From assembly GCF_039533965.1 (NCBI RefSeq), contig NZ_BAAAUN010000001.1, positions 1,462,950-1,526,949 on the forward strand: DNA of 64,000 nt. The letters are read 5' to 3'. Made by a program: the position numbers and the translations under genes. Below the pieces are notes generated by a model. The model worked only from the letters and a program-made list of their open reading frames with translations, had not been told where the DNA came from and made no database searches. The DNA is from Microbacterium luteolum. GTDB taxonomy: Bacteria > Actinomycetota > Actinomycetes > Actinomycetales > Microbacteriaceae. Within the stretch, counting starts at the first letter, position 1, and the number at the start of each line of letters is the position of its first letter. Positions 26,067 to 35,389 of this stretch are shown one piece after another.

Positions 26067-27608
26067 TCAGATGCCGCCGTCGATGGAACGGATCGTCACG
26101 CTCGGCTCGTCGGGCACCATCACCTGCGTCTCGCGGTTGAGGCTCTCGCCGCGGAAGAACCGCTTCGAGCGCGGGAAGAGGTACCAGACGAACATCAGGA
26201 CGAGACCGATGGCGAGCGAGCCGATGCCGATCACGAACGTGCCGCCGATGCCGAAGAGAACGGTGTAGCCGTAGTCGACGTCCCACATGTCGATCGCGGA
26301 CTGGATGAACGCCCACGCCAGCATCAGGCCACCCAGCAGCGGGAACAGGCCCTTGAAGAAGAAGTCGCGTGCCGAGCTGGTCAGATCCTTCCGGAAGTAC
26401 CAGACGCAGGCGAAGCCGGTGATGGCGTAGTAGAAGGCGATCGCGAGACCCAGCGAGAGGATGGAGTCCTGCAGGATGTTGTCGCTGATCAGCGTCATTC
26501 CGACGTAGTAGGCCACCGCGACGATGCCCATGACGATGGTCGAGAACGACGGCGTCTTGTAGGTCGGGTGCACGTCCTTGAACTTCGCCGGAAGTGCGCG
26601 GTAGACGCCCATCGCGAGCGTGCCGCGCGCGGTCGGCAGGATCGTCGTCTGGGTGGACGAGATGGCCGAGATGACCACGGCGACGACGAGGACCCATCCG
26701 AACGGACCGAGGAGGCCGTCCTTGATCGCGAGGAAGAAGTCGTCGGCATTCGCCTCGTTGCCGAGACCGGTTCCCGTCTCCCCCAGCCCCGCGTACATCA
26801 TCGCGGCGATGGTCACGCCCACGTAGGTGAACAGCAGGATGACGGTGGTGAGCAGGGCCGCGCGACCGGGGATGCGCTTCGGGTCCTTGGTCTCCTCGTT
26901 CAGCGCCAGGCACGTGTCCCAGCCCCAGTAGATGAAGAGAGCGAGCAGGATGGCCTCGGTGAACCCCGCGAAGTCGGTGAAGGCGAAGGGGTTGAGCCAT
27001 GCCATGTCGAACGGCGTCGGGTCGGGTGCGGTGCCGGCGAAGAACTGCCAGAGCGCGGTGACGACAAAGATCGCGAGCGCCAGGTACTGGATGCCGAGCA
27101 GGATGTTCTGGATGCGCTCGCCGATCTCCACCCCGCGCCAGCTGACCCAGGTCATCGCCGCGATGAAGAGCACGGCGACGAGCACGACGCGCCAGTCGTT
27201 GTTCTCCAGGTCCTGGCCGATCAGCGACCAGAAGTAGACCGAGGCGATCTGGGCGAGGTTCGCGAGCACCACCATGCCGGCGACCGCCACTCCCCAGCCG
27301 CCCATCCAGCCCACCCAGGGGCCGAAGGCCTTGGTCCCCCACGTGAACGTGGTGCCGCAGTCGGGCACGGCGTTGTTGAGCTCGCGGTACGCGAAGGCGA
27401 TGAGCAGCATCGGCACGAAGGCGATGATGAACGCGATGGGCGCCTGCGCCCCGACCGCGAGCACCACGAATCCGAGCGTCGCTACCAGCGAGTACACGGG
27501 GGCGGTCGAGGCAAGACCGATGACGGTCGATCCCCAGAGTCCCAGTGTTCCCGCAGCCAGACCCTTGCCGTCGGGTCGTTCCAGATGAATCGGCGTCGTT
27601 GCGGCCAT
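26067..27608 (-). CDS. APC superfamily amino acid permease
   Basis: The 513-residue protein has about 12-14 hydrophobic segments. The first carries the APC signature LWGSTVIGLASTAPVYS, followed by YRELNNAVPDCGTTFTW, and LFIYWGWDTCLALNEETKDP in the sixth-seventh segment region. It should import amino acids or polyamines by proton symport. The C terminus is hydrophilic (MVPDEPSVTIRSIDGG). It is a single-gene unit between truA and the HxlR regulator, with about 100 bases of possible promoter DNA upstream. The transported substrate is not evident. Confidence 0.93.
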   Translation of the reverse strand: MAATTPIHLERPDGKGLAAGTLGLWGSTVIGLASTAPVYSLVATLGFVVLAVGAQAPIAFIIAFVPMLLIAFAYRELNNAVPDCGTTFTWGTKAFGPWVGWMGGWGVAVAGMVVLANLAQIASVYFWSLIGQDLENNDWRVVLVAVLFIAAMTWVSWRGVEIGERIQNILLGIQYLALAIFVVTALWQFFAGTAPDPTPFDMAWLNPFAFTDFAGFTEAILLALFIYWGWDTCLALNEETKDPKRIPGRAALLTTVILLFTYVGVTIAAMMYAGLGETGTGLGNEANADDFFLAIKDGLLGPFGWVLVVAVVISAISSTQTTILPTARGTLAMGVYRALPAKFKDVHPTYKTPSFSTIVMGIVAVAYYVGMTLISDNILQDSILSLGLAIAFYYAITGFACVWYFRKDLTSSARDFFFKGLFPLLGGLMLAWAFIQSAIDMWDVDYGYTVLFGIGGTFVIGIGSLAIGLVLMFVWYLFPRSKRFFRGESLNRETQVMVPDEPSVTIRSIDGGI

Positions 27609-27707
27609 GTCAGAACAGTAGGGCTACTGCGGTTCTCGCGTCAAACGTTTTCTTCCACCGACGGATTCCACACCTCAGCACTCCTGATGACGACGGAATC
27701 CGCAGGT

Positions 27708-28073
27708 TCAGTCGCGCCCGAGCATTCCGTCTGCGTGGTCGGCGACCCACTCCATCAGGGGGAGCATCCGCTCCATCAGATCGCGGCCGAGCGGAGTCAG
27801 ACTGTACTCGACGTGCGGCGGCACGGTCGGCAGGGATTCGCGGTGCACGAGCCCGTCGTCGGCGAGGGTGCGGAGAGTGGACGCGAGCATCTTCTCGCTG
27901 ATGCCGTCGACCGCGCGACGCAGTTCGCCCCATCGATGCGTCCCGTCGGAGAGAGAGGAGAGGATGAGCACGCCCCACTTGCTCATGATGTGATCGAGCA
28001 CGACGCGCGTCCCGCAGCCCTGGTCGAAGACCGCCGGCGTGGACTCCTTGATCTGCGCAAAACTCACTGACAT
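27708..28073 (-). CDS. HxlR family redox/aldehyde-type regulator (YtfH-like)
   Basis: The 121-residue protein has the HxlR winged-helix form: a Cys near the start (DQGCGTRVVLDHIMSKWGVL), SSLSDGTHRWGELRRAVDGIS, MLASTLRTLADDGLV and VEYSLTPLG. The single Cys20 could be a redox sensor. It is divergent from an NmrA-type quinone reductase, just as E. coli ytfH is beside ytfG. A -10-like TAAGGT (28085-28080) lies six bases before the ATG with no Shine-Dalgarno, so it is probably leaderless, and it overlaps a GGTACC operator half, implying autorepression. Confidence 0.9.
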   Translation of the reverse strand: MSVSFAQIKESTPAVFDQGCGTRVVLDHIMSKWGVLILSSLSDGTHRWGELRRAVDGISEKMLASTLRTLADDGLVHRESLPTVPPHVEYSLTPLGRDLMERMLPLMEWVADHADGMLGRD

Positions 28074-28076
28074 GTA

Positions 28077-28101
28077 GGTACCTTACCTGAAAGTGGGTAC
28101 C
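28077..28101. promoter_or_regulatory. Probable HxlR operator: paired GGTACC sites
   Basis: GGTACC occurs at 28077-28082 and again at 28096-28101, 19 bases centre to centre (about two helical turns), between the divergent hxlR and quinone-reductase genes. The first copy overlaps the candidate -10 of hxlR. Binding is inferred. Confidence 0.5.
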
Positions 28102-28167
28102 CTCTGGACGGAATGTTCTGAGGGGTGCCGCCGGTTGTCGAGGGTGTCACCCACGAAAGGACACCCC

Positions 28168-29013
28168 ATGACCATCCTCATCACCGGCGCGACCGGCAAC
28201 CTCGGACGCCTCATCATCGCCGCCCTCCTCGAGCGCGGCGCCGACCCGCAGTCGATCGTCGCCGGAGCCCGCGATGTCGCCAAGGGCGCCGACCTCGGCG
28301 TGCGCGTCGTGCACCTGGACTACACGGATCCCGCCTCGATCACCGCAGCACTGGAGGGTGTCGACGCCGTCGCCCTCGTCTCGGGCTCGGAAGTGGGCCA
28401 GCGGGTGGCTCAGCACCAGGCGGTCATCGATGCCGCGAAGGCCGCGGGCGTCTCGAAGCTCGTCTACACGAGCGCGCCGAAGGCTACGACGAGCGACCTC
28501 GTCCTCGCGCCCGAGCACAAGGCGACGGAGGAACTGATCGCGGCATCGGGTCTTCCCGCGGTGATCCTCCGCAACAACTGGTACACCGAGAACTACGCGG
28601 CCGACCTCGCGCGCGCCGCCGAGACCGGGGTGCTCGCCGCCGGCGTGGGCGAAGGCCGGGTCGCCTCGGCGAGCCGCAAGGACTTCGCGGATGCCGTCGC
28701 CGTGGTGCTGCTCGAAGACGGCCACGTCGGCGAGGTGTACGAGCTCGGCGGCGACGTCGCGTGGAACTACGGCGAGCTCGCGGCCGCGATGTCCGAGGTG
28801 ACCGGTCGCCCGGTCGCGTACCAGCCCCTCACGACCGAGGAGCAGAGCGCTGCACTCGAGGCAGCGGGACTCGACGCGGGAACCGTCGGATTCGTGGTGG
28901 CTCTCGACGCCGGCATCCGCAACGGCGCTCTCGCCGACACCGACGGTACCCTCGCGCGCCTCATCGGCCGTCCGACCACGCCTCTCGTGGACGGGCTTCG
29001 CGACGCGGCCTGA
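28168..29013 (+). CDS. NmrA-like NAD(P)H:quinone oxidoreductase (QorB/YtfG-like)
   Basis: The 281-residue protein is an atypical SDR with the NADP-binding GATGNLG at residues 7-13 and the NmrA-family segments VDAVALVSGSEVGQRVAQH, KLVYTSAPK, PAVILRNNWYTENYA and SRKDFADAVAVVL. The set matches QOR2/YtfG, which reduces quinones or azo compounds with NADPH. It is divergent from an HxlR regulator, as in ytfH-ytfG. The ATG at 28168 follows AAAGGA by six bases. It probably detoxifies electrophilic quinones sensed by the regulator. Confidence 0.92.
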   Translation: MTILITGATGNLGRLIIAALLERGADPQSIVAGARDVAKGADLGVRVVHLDYTDPASITAALEGVDAVALVSGSEVGQRVAQHQAVIDAAKAAGVSKLVYTSAPKATTSDLVLAPEHKATEELIAASGLPAVILRNNWYTENYAADLARAAETGVLAAGVGEGRVASASRKDFADAVAVVLLEDGHVGEVYELGGDVAWNYGELAAAMSEVTGRPVAYQPLTTEEQSAALEAAGLDAGTVGFVVALDAGIRNGALADTDGTLARLIGRPTTPLVDGLRDAA

Positions 29014-29032
29014 TCACTCGTCACCGAGACGG

Positions 29033-29066
29033 AAGTGCCGACCTCCCCTGCCGGAGGGCGGCACTT
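29033..29066 (+). terminator. Terminator of the quinone reductase gene
   Basis: AAGTGCCG (29033-29040), an internal CCTCC/GGAGG pair, and CGGCACTT (29059-29066) form a long interrupted stem 20 bases after the stop. The last T pair extends into TTTCGC. Confidence 0.75.
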
Positions 29067-29087
29067 TCGCATCTCCGCGTCGCGCGG

Positions 29088-29453
29088 TCAGGCCGCGTCG
29101 CGCGACTGCACGTAGACGACCGTGAGCGTGATGCTCTCCCTGTGGAGACCGGCGGTGCGCAGCACGGCATCGACCGCTTCGTACGCGGCCAGCAGCACGA
29201 CGGCCGCTGACGCGGCGACGTCGACGCCGACCGACGCTTCGACCGCGAGGCCCTCCTCCCCCGCGACCACCGAGATGATCGGTCGGCTGTCGTCGCTGAC
29301 GCCGAGCGCGACCGCTCCCGCGCGGAGCAGATTCGAGACCAGCGACCCGGACCGATAGACGTTCCGGACGCCCGGCGTCGCACGCACGGCGTCTTCGATC
29401 TCCTGCGCGAGCTCGGTGCGGGCCTCCGGCGTCATCGCTGCTGCTCCGTTCAC
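29088..29453 (-). CDS. Small Asp23/Gls24-associated hypothetical protein
   Basis: The 121-residue protein has no clear family. It contains ELAQEIEDAVRATPGVRNVYRSG, SVVAGEEGLAVEASVGVDVA and ESITLTVVYVQSRDAA, an alpha-beta pattern resembling the Asp23/Gls24 fold. The GTG at 29453 overlaps the previous stop as GTGA. An ATG at 29435 with GGAG eight bases upstream is an alternative. It is the last gene of a leftward operon with an ECF-type sigma factor and an Asp23-like fusion protein, so a part in the same envelope-stress response is likely but inferred. Confidence 0.7.
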   Translation of the reverse strand: MNGAAAMTPEARTELAQEIEDAVRATPGVRNVYRSGSLVSNLLRAGAVALGVSDDSRPIISVVAGEEGLAVEASVGVDVAASAAVVLLAAYEAVDAVLRTAGLHRESITLTVVYVQSRDAA

Positions 29454-30055
29454 GATGAGACCTCCTGGATGTCCCGGATCGCGATGTCGATCGCGACGAT
29501 GTCGAGCTCTGTGTGAAGGCGCAGTCGCCTGTCGACCTCCGCGCGGAGGCGATCCGCGAGAAGCGGGATCGGCTCGCCGGGGAAGACGTTCGCCTCGATC
29601 GCGACCCGGATGGGCGTCCCCGGCGTCGTCACGTCACCGTCCAGGCGACAGCGCCCGAGGAGCAGCCCGGGAACAGCGTTCTCCGCTGATCGGATGAGGC
29701 CGCGCACCGCGCCTTCCGTGATCGCGAGATCGACGTTCGGCTCCGGCGAGGCGAAGGGGATCCTCCGGCCCGCACGGGCATCGATCGCGATGCCCGCGAG
29801 GATGCGATCGACCCAGCCCGGCTCGACCTCGGGAGATGCCGCGGCATCCGCGTCGATCAGCTCGCCGCTCAGCCCGTGGAGCCTCTCGAGTGCGTCGAGG
29901 GCCAGCTGACAGCCCGGCGACTCCTCGATCGAGCGGTCCAGCGGCTGCCGACCGGCGTCGAGGTACTCCGTGAGCTCCTCGATGGTGTGCCCGTCCAGAT
30001 CGGTCGGCTCCAGTCCGAGTCGTCGGCCGTCGGGGGCGTCATGGTCGTCGCTCAT
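29450..30055 (-). CDS. Asp23-like protein with anti-sigma-like N terminus
   Basis: The 201-residue product has an N-terminal segment of about 70 residues (GHTIEELTEYLDAGRQPLD, then SPGCQLALDALERLHGL) with the look of an anti-sigma domain, but only one His and one Cys remain of a zinc motif. The second half (LAITEGAVRGLIRSAENAVP, IRVAIEANVFPGEPIPLLAD, IVAIDIAIRDIQEV) is Asp23/Gls24-like. It has no membrane segment. It overlaps the sigma gene by ATGA, so it is made in step with it and may bind it. This fused layout is not one I recognise from characterised systems. Confidence 0.7.
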   Translation of the reverse strand: MSDDHDAPDGRRLGLEPTDLDGHTIEELTEYLDAGRQPLDRSIEESPGCQLALDALERLHGLSGELIDADAAASPEVEPGWVDRILAGIAIDARAGRRIPFASPEPNVDLAITEGAVRGLIRSAENAVPGLLLGRCRLDGDVTTPGTPIRVAIEANVFPGEPIPLLADRLRAEVDRRLRLHTELDIVAIDIAIRDIQEVSS

Positions 30056-30618
30056 CGCCACTCCTCCATCCGTACGATCATGTATTTCCTCGCGCGGGCC
30101 AGCAGGCCTCGCGCGGTCGAAACGGGTATGCCGAGCTCCTCGGCGATCTCGTCGTACGAGTAGCCGCCCATCTCGCGGAGGACCCAGCACTCGCGCTGCG
30201 CATCGGGGAGCTCGCGCAGTGCGGCCCCGAGCGCCGCGATGCCAGCCCGCGCCTGGACCACCTCATCCGGTGACGTGTGGGAAGGAGCGGGACGGTCGAA
30301 GGCGTCGATGTCGGCGACGGGTCGGAGGGACCGGATGCGGTCGACGGCCTTGCGGCTGACGATCCTCATCAGCCAGCTCTTGACCTTGGACGGATCCTCG
30401 AGCTCCGAGAAACGCTGCCACGCGGTGACGAACGCCTCCTGGACCACGTCGTCCACGTCGGCCGAAGCGTTCAGCATCCGTCGGGTGTATGCGCGCATCA
30501 TCGGCGTGTACCTCCGCACGAGCACCGCGAACGACTCGACGTCGCCGTCCATGGCGCGTCCGGCCACGATGCGGTCGTCGGCGTGCTCGAGCGCATTCCG
30601 GAAGCGTTCGTCTGCCAT
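30052..30618 (-). CDS. ECF-type RNA polymerase sigma factor
   Basis: The 188-residue protein has sigma region 2 (FAVLVRRYTPMMRAYTRRML, DVDDVVQEAFVTAWQRF, KSWLMRIVSRKAVDRIRS) and region 4 (LRELPDAQRECWVLREMGG, YSYDEIAEELGIPVSTARGL). The ATG at 30618 follows AGAAGG. A longer frame to 30924 overlaps the Asp23 gene and is rejected. The gene heads an overlapping trio with an Asp23/anti-sigma-like gene and a small Asp23-associated gene, 61 bases after a classical Asp23 gene. Control by the partner protein and activation in envelope or alkaline stress are inferred. Confidence 0.92.
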   Translation of the reverse strand: MADERFRNALEHADDRIVAGRAMDGDVESFAVLVRRYTPMMRAYTRRMLNASADVDDVVQEAFVTAWQRFSELEDPSKVKSWLMRIVSRKAVDRIRSLRPVADIDAFDRPAPSHTSPDEVVQARAGIAALGAALRELPDAQRECWVLREMGGYSYDEIAEELGIPVSTARGLLARARKYMIVRMEEWR

Positions 30619-30679
30619 CTGCTCACCTTCTCGTCCTGATCCCCTAGGAGATTCGGAACGGATGCGCCATCGGATCGGA

Positions 30680-31111
30680 TCATCTCTCATCCGGCGCCGC
30701 ATCGTCGCCCGTCGCGATGTGCACGTCGTCGACGGTGACGTTGACCTCGGTGACCTCCTTGCCGACGAAGTCGACCATCGCGCGATGGATCGCAGCGCGC
30801 ACGTCATCGGCGACCTTCTGCAGCGAGACCGGATACTCGGCGACGATGGTGACGTCGACGGCGACCTGGGTCTCGCCGACCTCGACACTGATCCCCTGCG
30901 TGAGGTCGCTCGTGTTGAGCGCATCGCGGATCGCGCCGACCATGCGGGCGGCTCCTCCGCCGAGGGCGTACACGCCGCTCACCTCGCGCGCGGCGATGCC
31001 GGCGATCTTCGCGACGACGGCATCCTCGATCGTGGTCGTGCCGGGCGCGACGGCCTCGCGAGGCGCGACGGCCGGGGTCCCGGCCTGAGCGGCATTCGTC
31101 ACATTCGCCAT
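30680..31111 (-). CDS. Asp23/Gls24 family envelope stress response protein
   Basis: The 143-residue protein has the Asp23/Gls24 core: TTIEDAVVAKIAGIAAREVSG near residue 25, a glycine-rich GGGAARM turn, VAVDVTIVAEYPVSLQKVAD and VTEVNVTVDDVHI. Family members bind the cytoplasmic face of the membrane through small partners and respond to cell-wall or alkaline stress. It precedes the sigma factor on the same strand. GGAG lies before the ATG (AAGAAGGAGCTCACC). A long leader toward 31200 probably holds its promoter. Confidence 0.92.
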   Translation of the reverse strand: MANVTNAAQAGTPAVAPREAVAPGTTTIEDAVVAKIAGIAAREVSGVYALGGGAARMVGAIRDALNTSDLTQGISVEVGETQVAVDVTIVAEYPVSLQKVADDVRAAIHRAMVDFVGKEVTEVNVTVDDVHIATGDDAAPDER

Positions 31112-31267
31112 GGTGAGCTCCTTCTTACGTCTCTCGCATCCGCGCAGGGTGCGGGTCGCAGGTCAGCGACACCACTAGGACGGATGCCGGGCGCCGATCG
31201 TCACAGATCCGTCCGACATTTCTCTGTGAAGGGTGCCGACCGAGCTCACAGTGCACTCCAAGCTTCA

Positions 31268-31285
31268 GAGTGCAAACTTGCACTC
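31268..31285. promoter_or_regulatory. Palindromic operator before the TetR gene
   Basis: GAGTGCAA-AC-TTGCACTC is a perfect eight-base inverted repeat ending one base before the TetR ATG. A related AGTGCACT lies 18 bases upstream. It is the expected form of a TetR operator and would allow autorepression of the tetR-MFS unit. Confidence 0.7.
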
Positions 31286-31286
31286 T

Positions 31287-31898
31287 ATGGAGCAAGGTGC
31301 AGATTCTTTGAGAGAACAGCGCAAGCGCGAGACCTCGCGCGCGCTGACGAAGGTCGCCAGGCGACTCACGGCGGATCAGGGCTTCGCCGGCTTCACGGTC
31401 GAGGAGCTCTGCGCCGAGGTCGGGGTCTCGCGCCGCACGTTCTTCAACTACTTCGAGAGCAAGGAGAACGCGGTCTTCGGCTTCGCCACGATCGACTCCC
31501 GGCAGGAAGCCCTCGAGGAGGCGTTCGTCTCCGAGCGCGGCGAGCTGCTGGACGACTTCGTCGGTCTGACGATCCACCGCTTCGGACTCATCAACCCTCT
31601 CGAGGATGCCGCCGAGCTCTTCGCGGTCATCGAGCAGGAGCCGCGGCTGCTGAAGGCCGCCTTCGAGCAGATCGCGAAGAACGAACGCCGCGACATGGAG
31701 CTGATCGTGCGCCGCATGGGCGATGTCGCCGATGCCGACATGCGCGCCGAGGTGATGGTGCACTCCGTCGGCGCCCTCGTGCGCCTGTCCATGGACCAGC
31801 TCCTGCACCACCACTCGACCGATTCCTTCGAGACGCTCATCACCCGACGTCTCGAGCTCGCCCGCGCGCTCTACGCTCCGTCACAGAAAGCCGACTGA
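31287..31898 (+). CDS. TetR family transcriptional regulator of an MFS exporter
   Basis: The 203-residue protein has an N-terminal TetR HTH (SRALTKVARRLTADQGF, FTVEELCAEVGVSRRTFFNY, FESKENAV) and a helical ligand domain. A perfect palindrome abuts its ATG. No Shine-Dalgarno is seen before 31287. A TTG at 31308 is a weaker alternative. The stop is directly followed by the MFS gene ATG, so the two are co-transcribed and the regulator likely represses both until an exported compound binds it. Confidence 0.92.
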   Translation: MEQGADSLREQRKRETSRALTKVARRLTADQGFAGFTVEELCAEVGVSRRTFFNYFESKENAVFGFATIDSRQEALEEAFVSERGELLDDFVGLTIHRFGLINPLEDAAELFAVIEQEPRLLKAAFEQIAKNERRDMELIVRRMGDVADADMRAEVMVHSVGALVRLSMDQLLHHHSTDSFETLITRRLELARALYAPSQKAD

Positions 31899-33605
<1,707 letters not shown>

Positions 33606-33612
33606 CGCACGA

Positions 33613-33777
33613 TCAGGGGAGGTCGGCGACGTCCACCTCCTCGTCGTCCTCCGACGCCTCTTCTTCCTCCACGGGAGAGGAGGCGTCGGGGTCGTGATCG
33701 TTCGTGACGAAGTCCGGGTCGACGCCGACGGCGTCGACTTCGGGCCGGTCGTCGGGAGTGCTCTGCGGGTCTGACAT
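33613..33777 (-). CDS. Small acidic hypothetical protein
   Basis: The 54-residue product (MSDPQSTPDDRPEVDAVGVD, then an acidic VEEEEASEDDEEVDVADLP tail) has no recognised domain and is strongly acidic and probably disordered. An ATG at 33777 is preceded by GGAG eight bases upstream. It is convergent with the MFS gene, seven bases away. Such short acidic ORFs occur often in Microbacteriaceae. Coding status rests on the RBS and coherent composition only. Confidence 0.55.
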   Translation of the reverse strand: MSDPQSTPDDRPEVDAVGVDPDFVTNDHDPDASSPVEEEEASEDDEEVDVADLP

Positions 33778-33962
33778 GGTCGTCTCCGATCGGTCGTGCG
33801 GATGGGAGCGCCAGTCTCGTCGGGCGCGGGCCGAGACCGGATCCCCTTGACATCCCGCGCCCGATCGGCCTGCCGCCCCGGCATCCGCTCGTGATCCTGT
33901 CAAGGGGCTACCCGTCTCCCTGTGCTCCCGGCATCCTGCAAGGGAGGACAGGCAGGAGAATG

Positions 33963-34262
33963 ATGGAGCAGGAATCAGACCAGCGGTTCGTGTTGACCCA
34001 GGTCAGCGCGGAGGCCTGGGCGATCCACGACCTGCACTACCCCGACGGAGATCACCGGCGCATCGTCTGTCGGATCTACGAGGACATACCGGCCGACGTC
34101 GAGGTGCTGTGGCTGCGCGATCTCCCGCTCGCCCCGCGCTATCCGTCGGTCGACGACGTGCTCGAGTCGGTGCGCCGCTTCCAGGACGCGTCGCGCGCCA
34201 CACGCCCGATCCCGATCCCCCATCGTCCGCCGCCGTCGCTGCGACGCCGGGACCGAGGGTGA
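33963..34262 (+). CDS. Small hypothetical protein
   Basis: The 99-residue product starts MEQESDQRFVLTQVSAEAWA and contains HDLHYPDGDHRRIVCRIYED and a PSVDDVLESVRRFQDASR helix, then a Pro/Arg-rich tail. No family is recognised. The ATG at 33963 has AGGAG four bases upstream. An ATG three bases earlier is too close to that site. It is convergent with the AIM24-family gene, with CTCCTAGGAG at the shared end. Confidence 0.6.
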   Translation: MEQESDQRFVLTQVSAEAWAIHDLHYPDGDHRRIVCRIYEDIPADVEVLWLRDLPLAPRYPSVDDVLESVRRFQDASRATRPIPIPHRPPPSLRRRDRG

Positions 34263-34272
34263 TCGAGGGCTC

Positions 34273-34986
34273 CTAGGAGTTGCTCGACCCGGACGAGCGG
34301 TCGGGCAGGTAGGGCTCGATGGCGGCCGCGAGCTTCGCGGGCGTCATCGACTGCAGCCAGATGCGTCCGGGGCCGTGGATCTCGGCGAGGAACAGCGAGT
34401 CACCGAAGAACTTGTTCTTGATGCCCTTGATCGACGTGAACTGCAGATCCATGCTCGCGTCGAACATCGCGAGATGCCCCGGATGGATGAGCAGGGACTG
34501 CCCCGCCGCCAACGTGTACTCCGTGATCTCGCCGGCGAGCTGAACCCATGCGGTGCCGGAGCCGGTGAGCTTCTGGAACACGACTCCCGCGCCGCCGAAG
34601 ATACCGGCGCCGAGCTTCTTCTGCAGCCCCACCGAGACCTGGACGTCGCTCGTGCTCGCCGTGTACGACCCGGCCTGCACCATGAACTGATCGGCCGCGT
34701 CGATGTCGATCTGCCGGATCGTCCCGGGCAGCTGCGCCGCGAACGCGACGAGACCACCCTGCGCCGGAGCGGTGTATTCGGTGAGGAACAGCTGCGCTCC
34801 ACCCAGCACGCGCTTCAGACCGCTCATGAAGCCGCCCTGTCCTCCGGTGCCGTGCACGGTCGACGTGTCCAGAGCGAACCCCGCCGACATCCAGGCCACG
34901 TCCCCGCCCTCCGCCACGATCCTCTCGCCCGGGTCGAGGGTGACTTCGAGCACGGGCATGGTCGTTCCTGAGATGGATGACTTCAT
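34273..34986 (-). CDS. AIM24 / TIGR00266 family protein
   Basis: The 237-residue protein is of the AIM24 (TIGR00266) beta-helix family: LEVTLDPGERIVAEGGDVAWM, a Gly-rich GGQGGFMSGLKRVLGG loop, FLTEYTAPAQGG, VGLQKKLGAGIFGGAGVVFQ and LLIHPGHLAMFD. Bacterial members have no settled role; the fold resembles the TRAP/tryptophan-attenuation-like barrel. The ATG at 34986 is chosen because conserved sequence begins a few residues later. A longer frame to 35061 overlaps the neighbour. Confidence 0.88.
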   Translation of the reverse strand: MKSSISGTTMPVLEVTLDPGERIVAEGGDVAWMSAGFALDTSTVHGTGGQGGFMSGLKRVLGGAQLFLTEYTAPAQGGLVAFAAQLPGTIRQIDIDAADQFMVQAGSYTASTSDVQVSVGLQKKLGAGIFGGAGVVFQKLTGSGTAWVQLAGEITEYTLAAGQSLLIHPGHLAMFDASMDLQFTSIKGIKNKFFGDSLFLAEIHGPGRIWLQSMTPAKLAAAIEPYLPDRSSGSSNS

Positions 34987-35041
34987 GCATCCGACGATAG
35001 AGGTGACGGCGACCGGTGCGCCAGCCTTCCTCGACCGGCGG

Positions 35042-35314
35042 TCAGTACTCCCATTCGGCATGCGCGTAGTCGCCCATGTCCGACGGCGGTCCGGTCGCCG
35101 GATCGTCGTCGATCGCGATCACGACCCGGCTCGTCCGCGAGATCAGCGCGCTGAGGCGCACGCCCTGCGAGATGAAGCCGACGAACGTGCCATCCGATCG
35201 TGCGGCGTCCTCGATCCGGCGCATCAGGTCGTCGAGGTCCTGCCCCGGACTGAGCAGGAAGTCATGACCGTCGATGTCGACGTGGGTATGAGTTGTTGCC
35301 GGTGCATCGCTCAT
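35042..35314 (-). CDS. Small hypothetical protein, 90 residues
   Basis: The product begins MSDAPATTHTHVDIDGHDFL and contains LSPGQDLDDLMRRIEDAAR, FVGFISQGVRLSALISRTS, and an aromatic tail MGDYAHAEWEY. I recognise no family. The layout (short beta strands, one amphipathic helix) is that of a small soluble cytosolic domain. It precedes the AIM24 gene on the same strand by 55 bases and may be co-transcribed with it. No strong Shine-Dalgarno is seen. Confidence 0.6.
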   Translation of the reverse strand: MSDAPATTHTHVDIDGHDFLLSPGQDLDDLMRRIEDAARSDGTFVGFISQGVRLSALISRTSRVVIAIDDDPATGPPSDMGDYAHAEWEY

Positions 35315-35389
35315 GGGCCGAAGGTACGCTCGTTCCGCCGACTCGCTCAGGGGGTTGCGCTCGCGCCTCCGATGCGCACGGCCGCGAGC

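Noticed and set aside
34263..34280. CTCCTAGGAG at the end of two convergent genes as a terminator
   Set aside because: The palindrome is only ten bases long and has no loop, so it is too weak to call.
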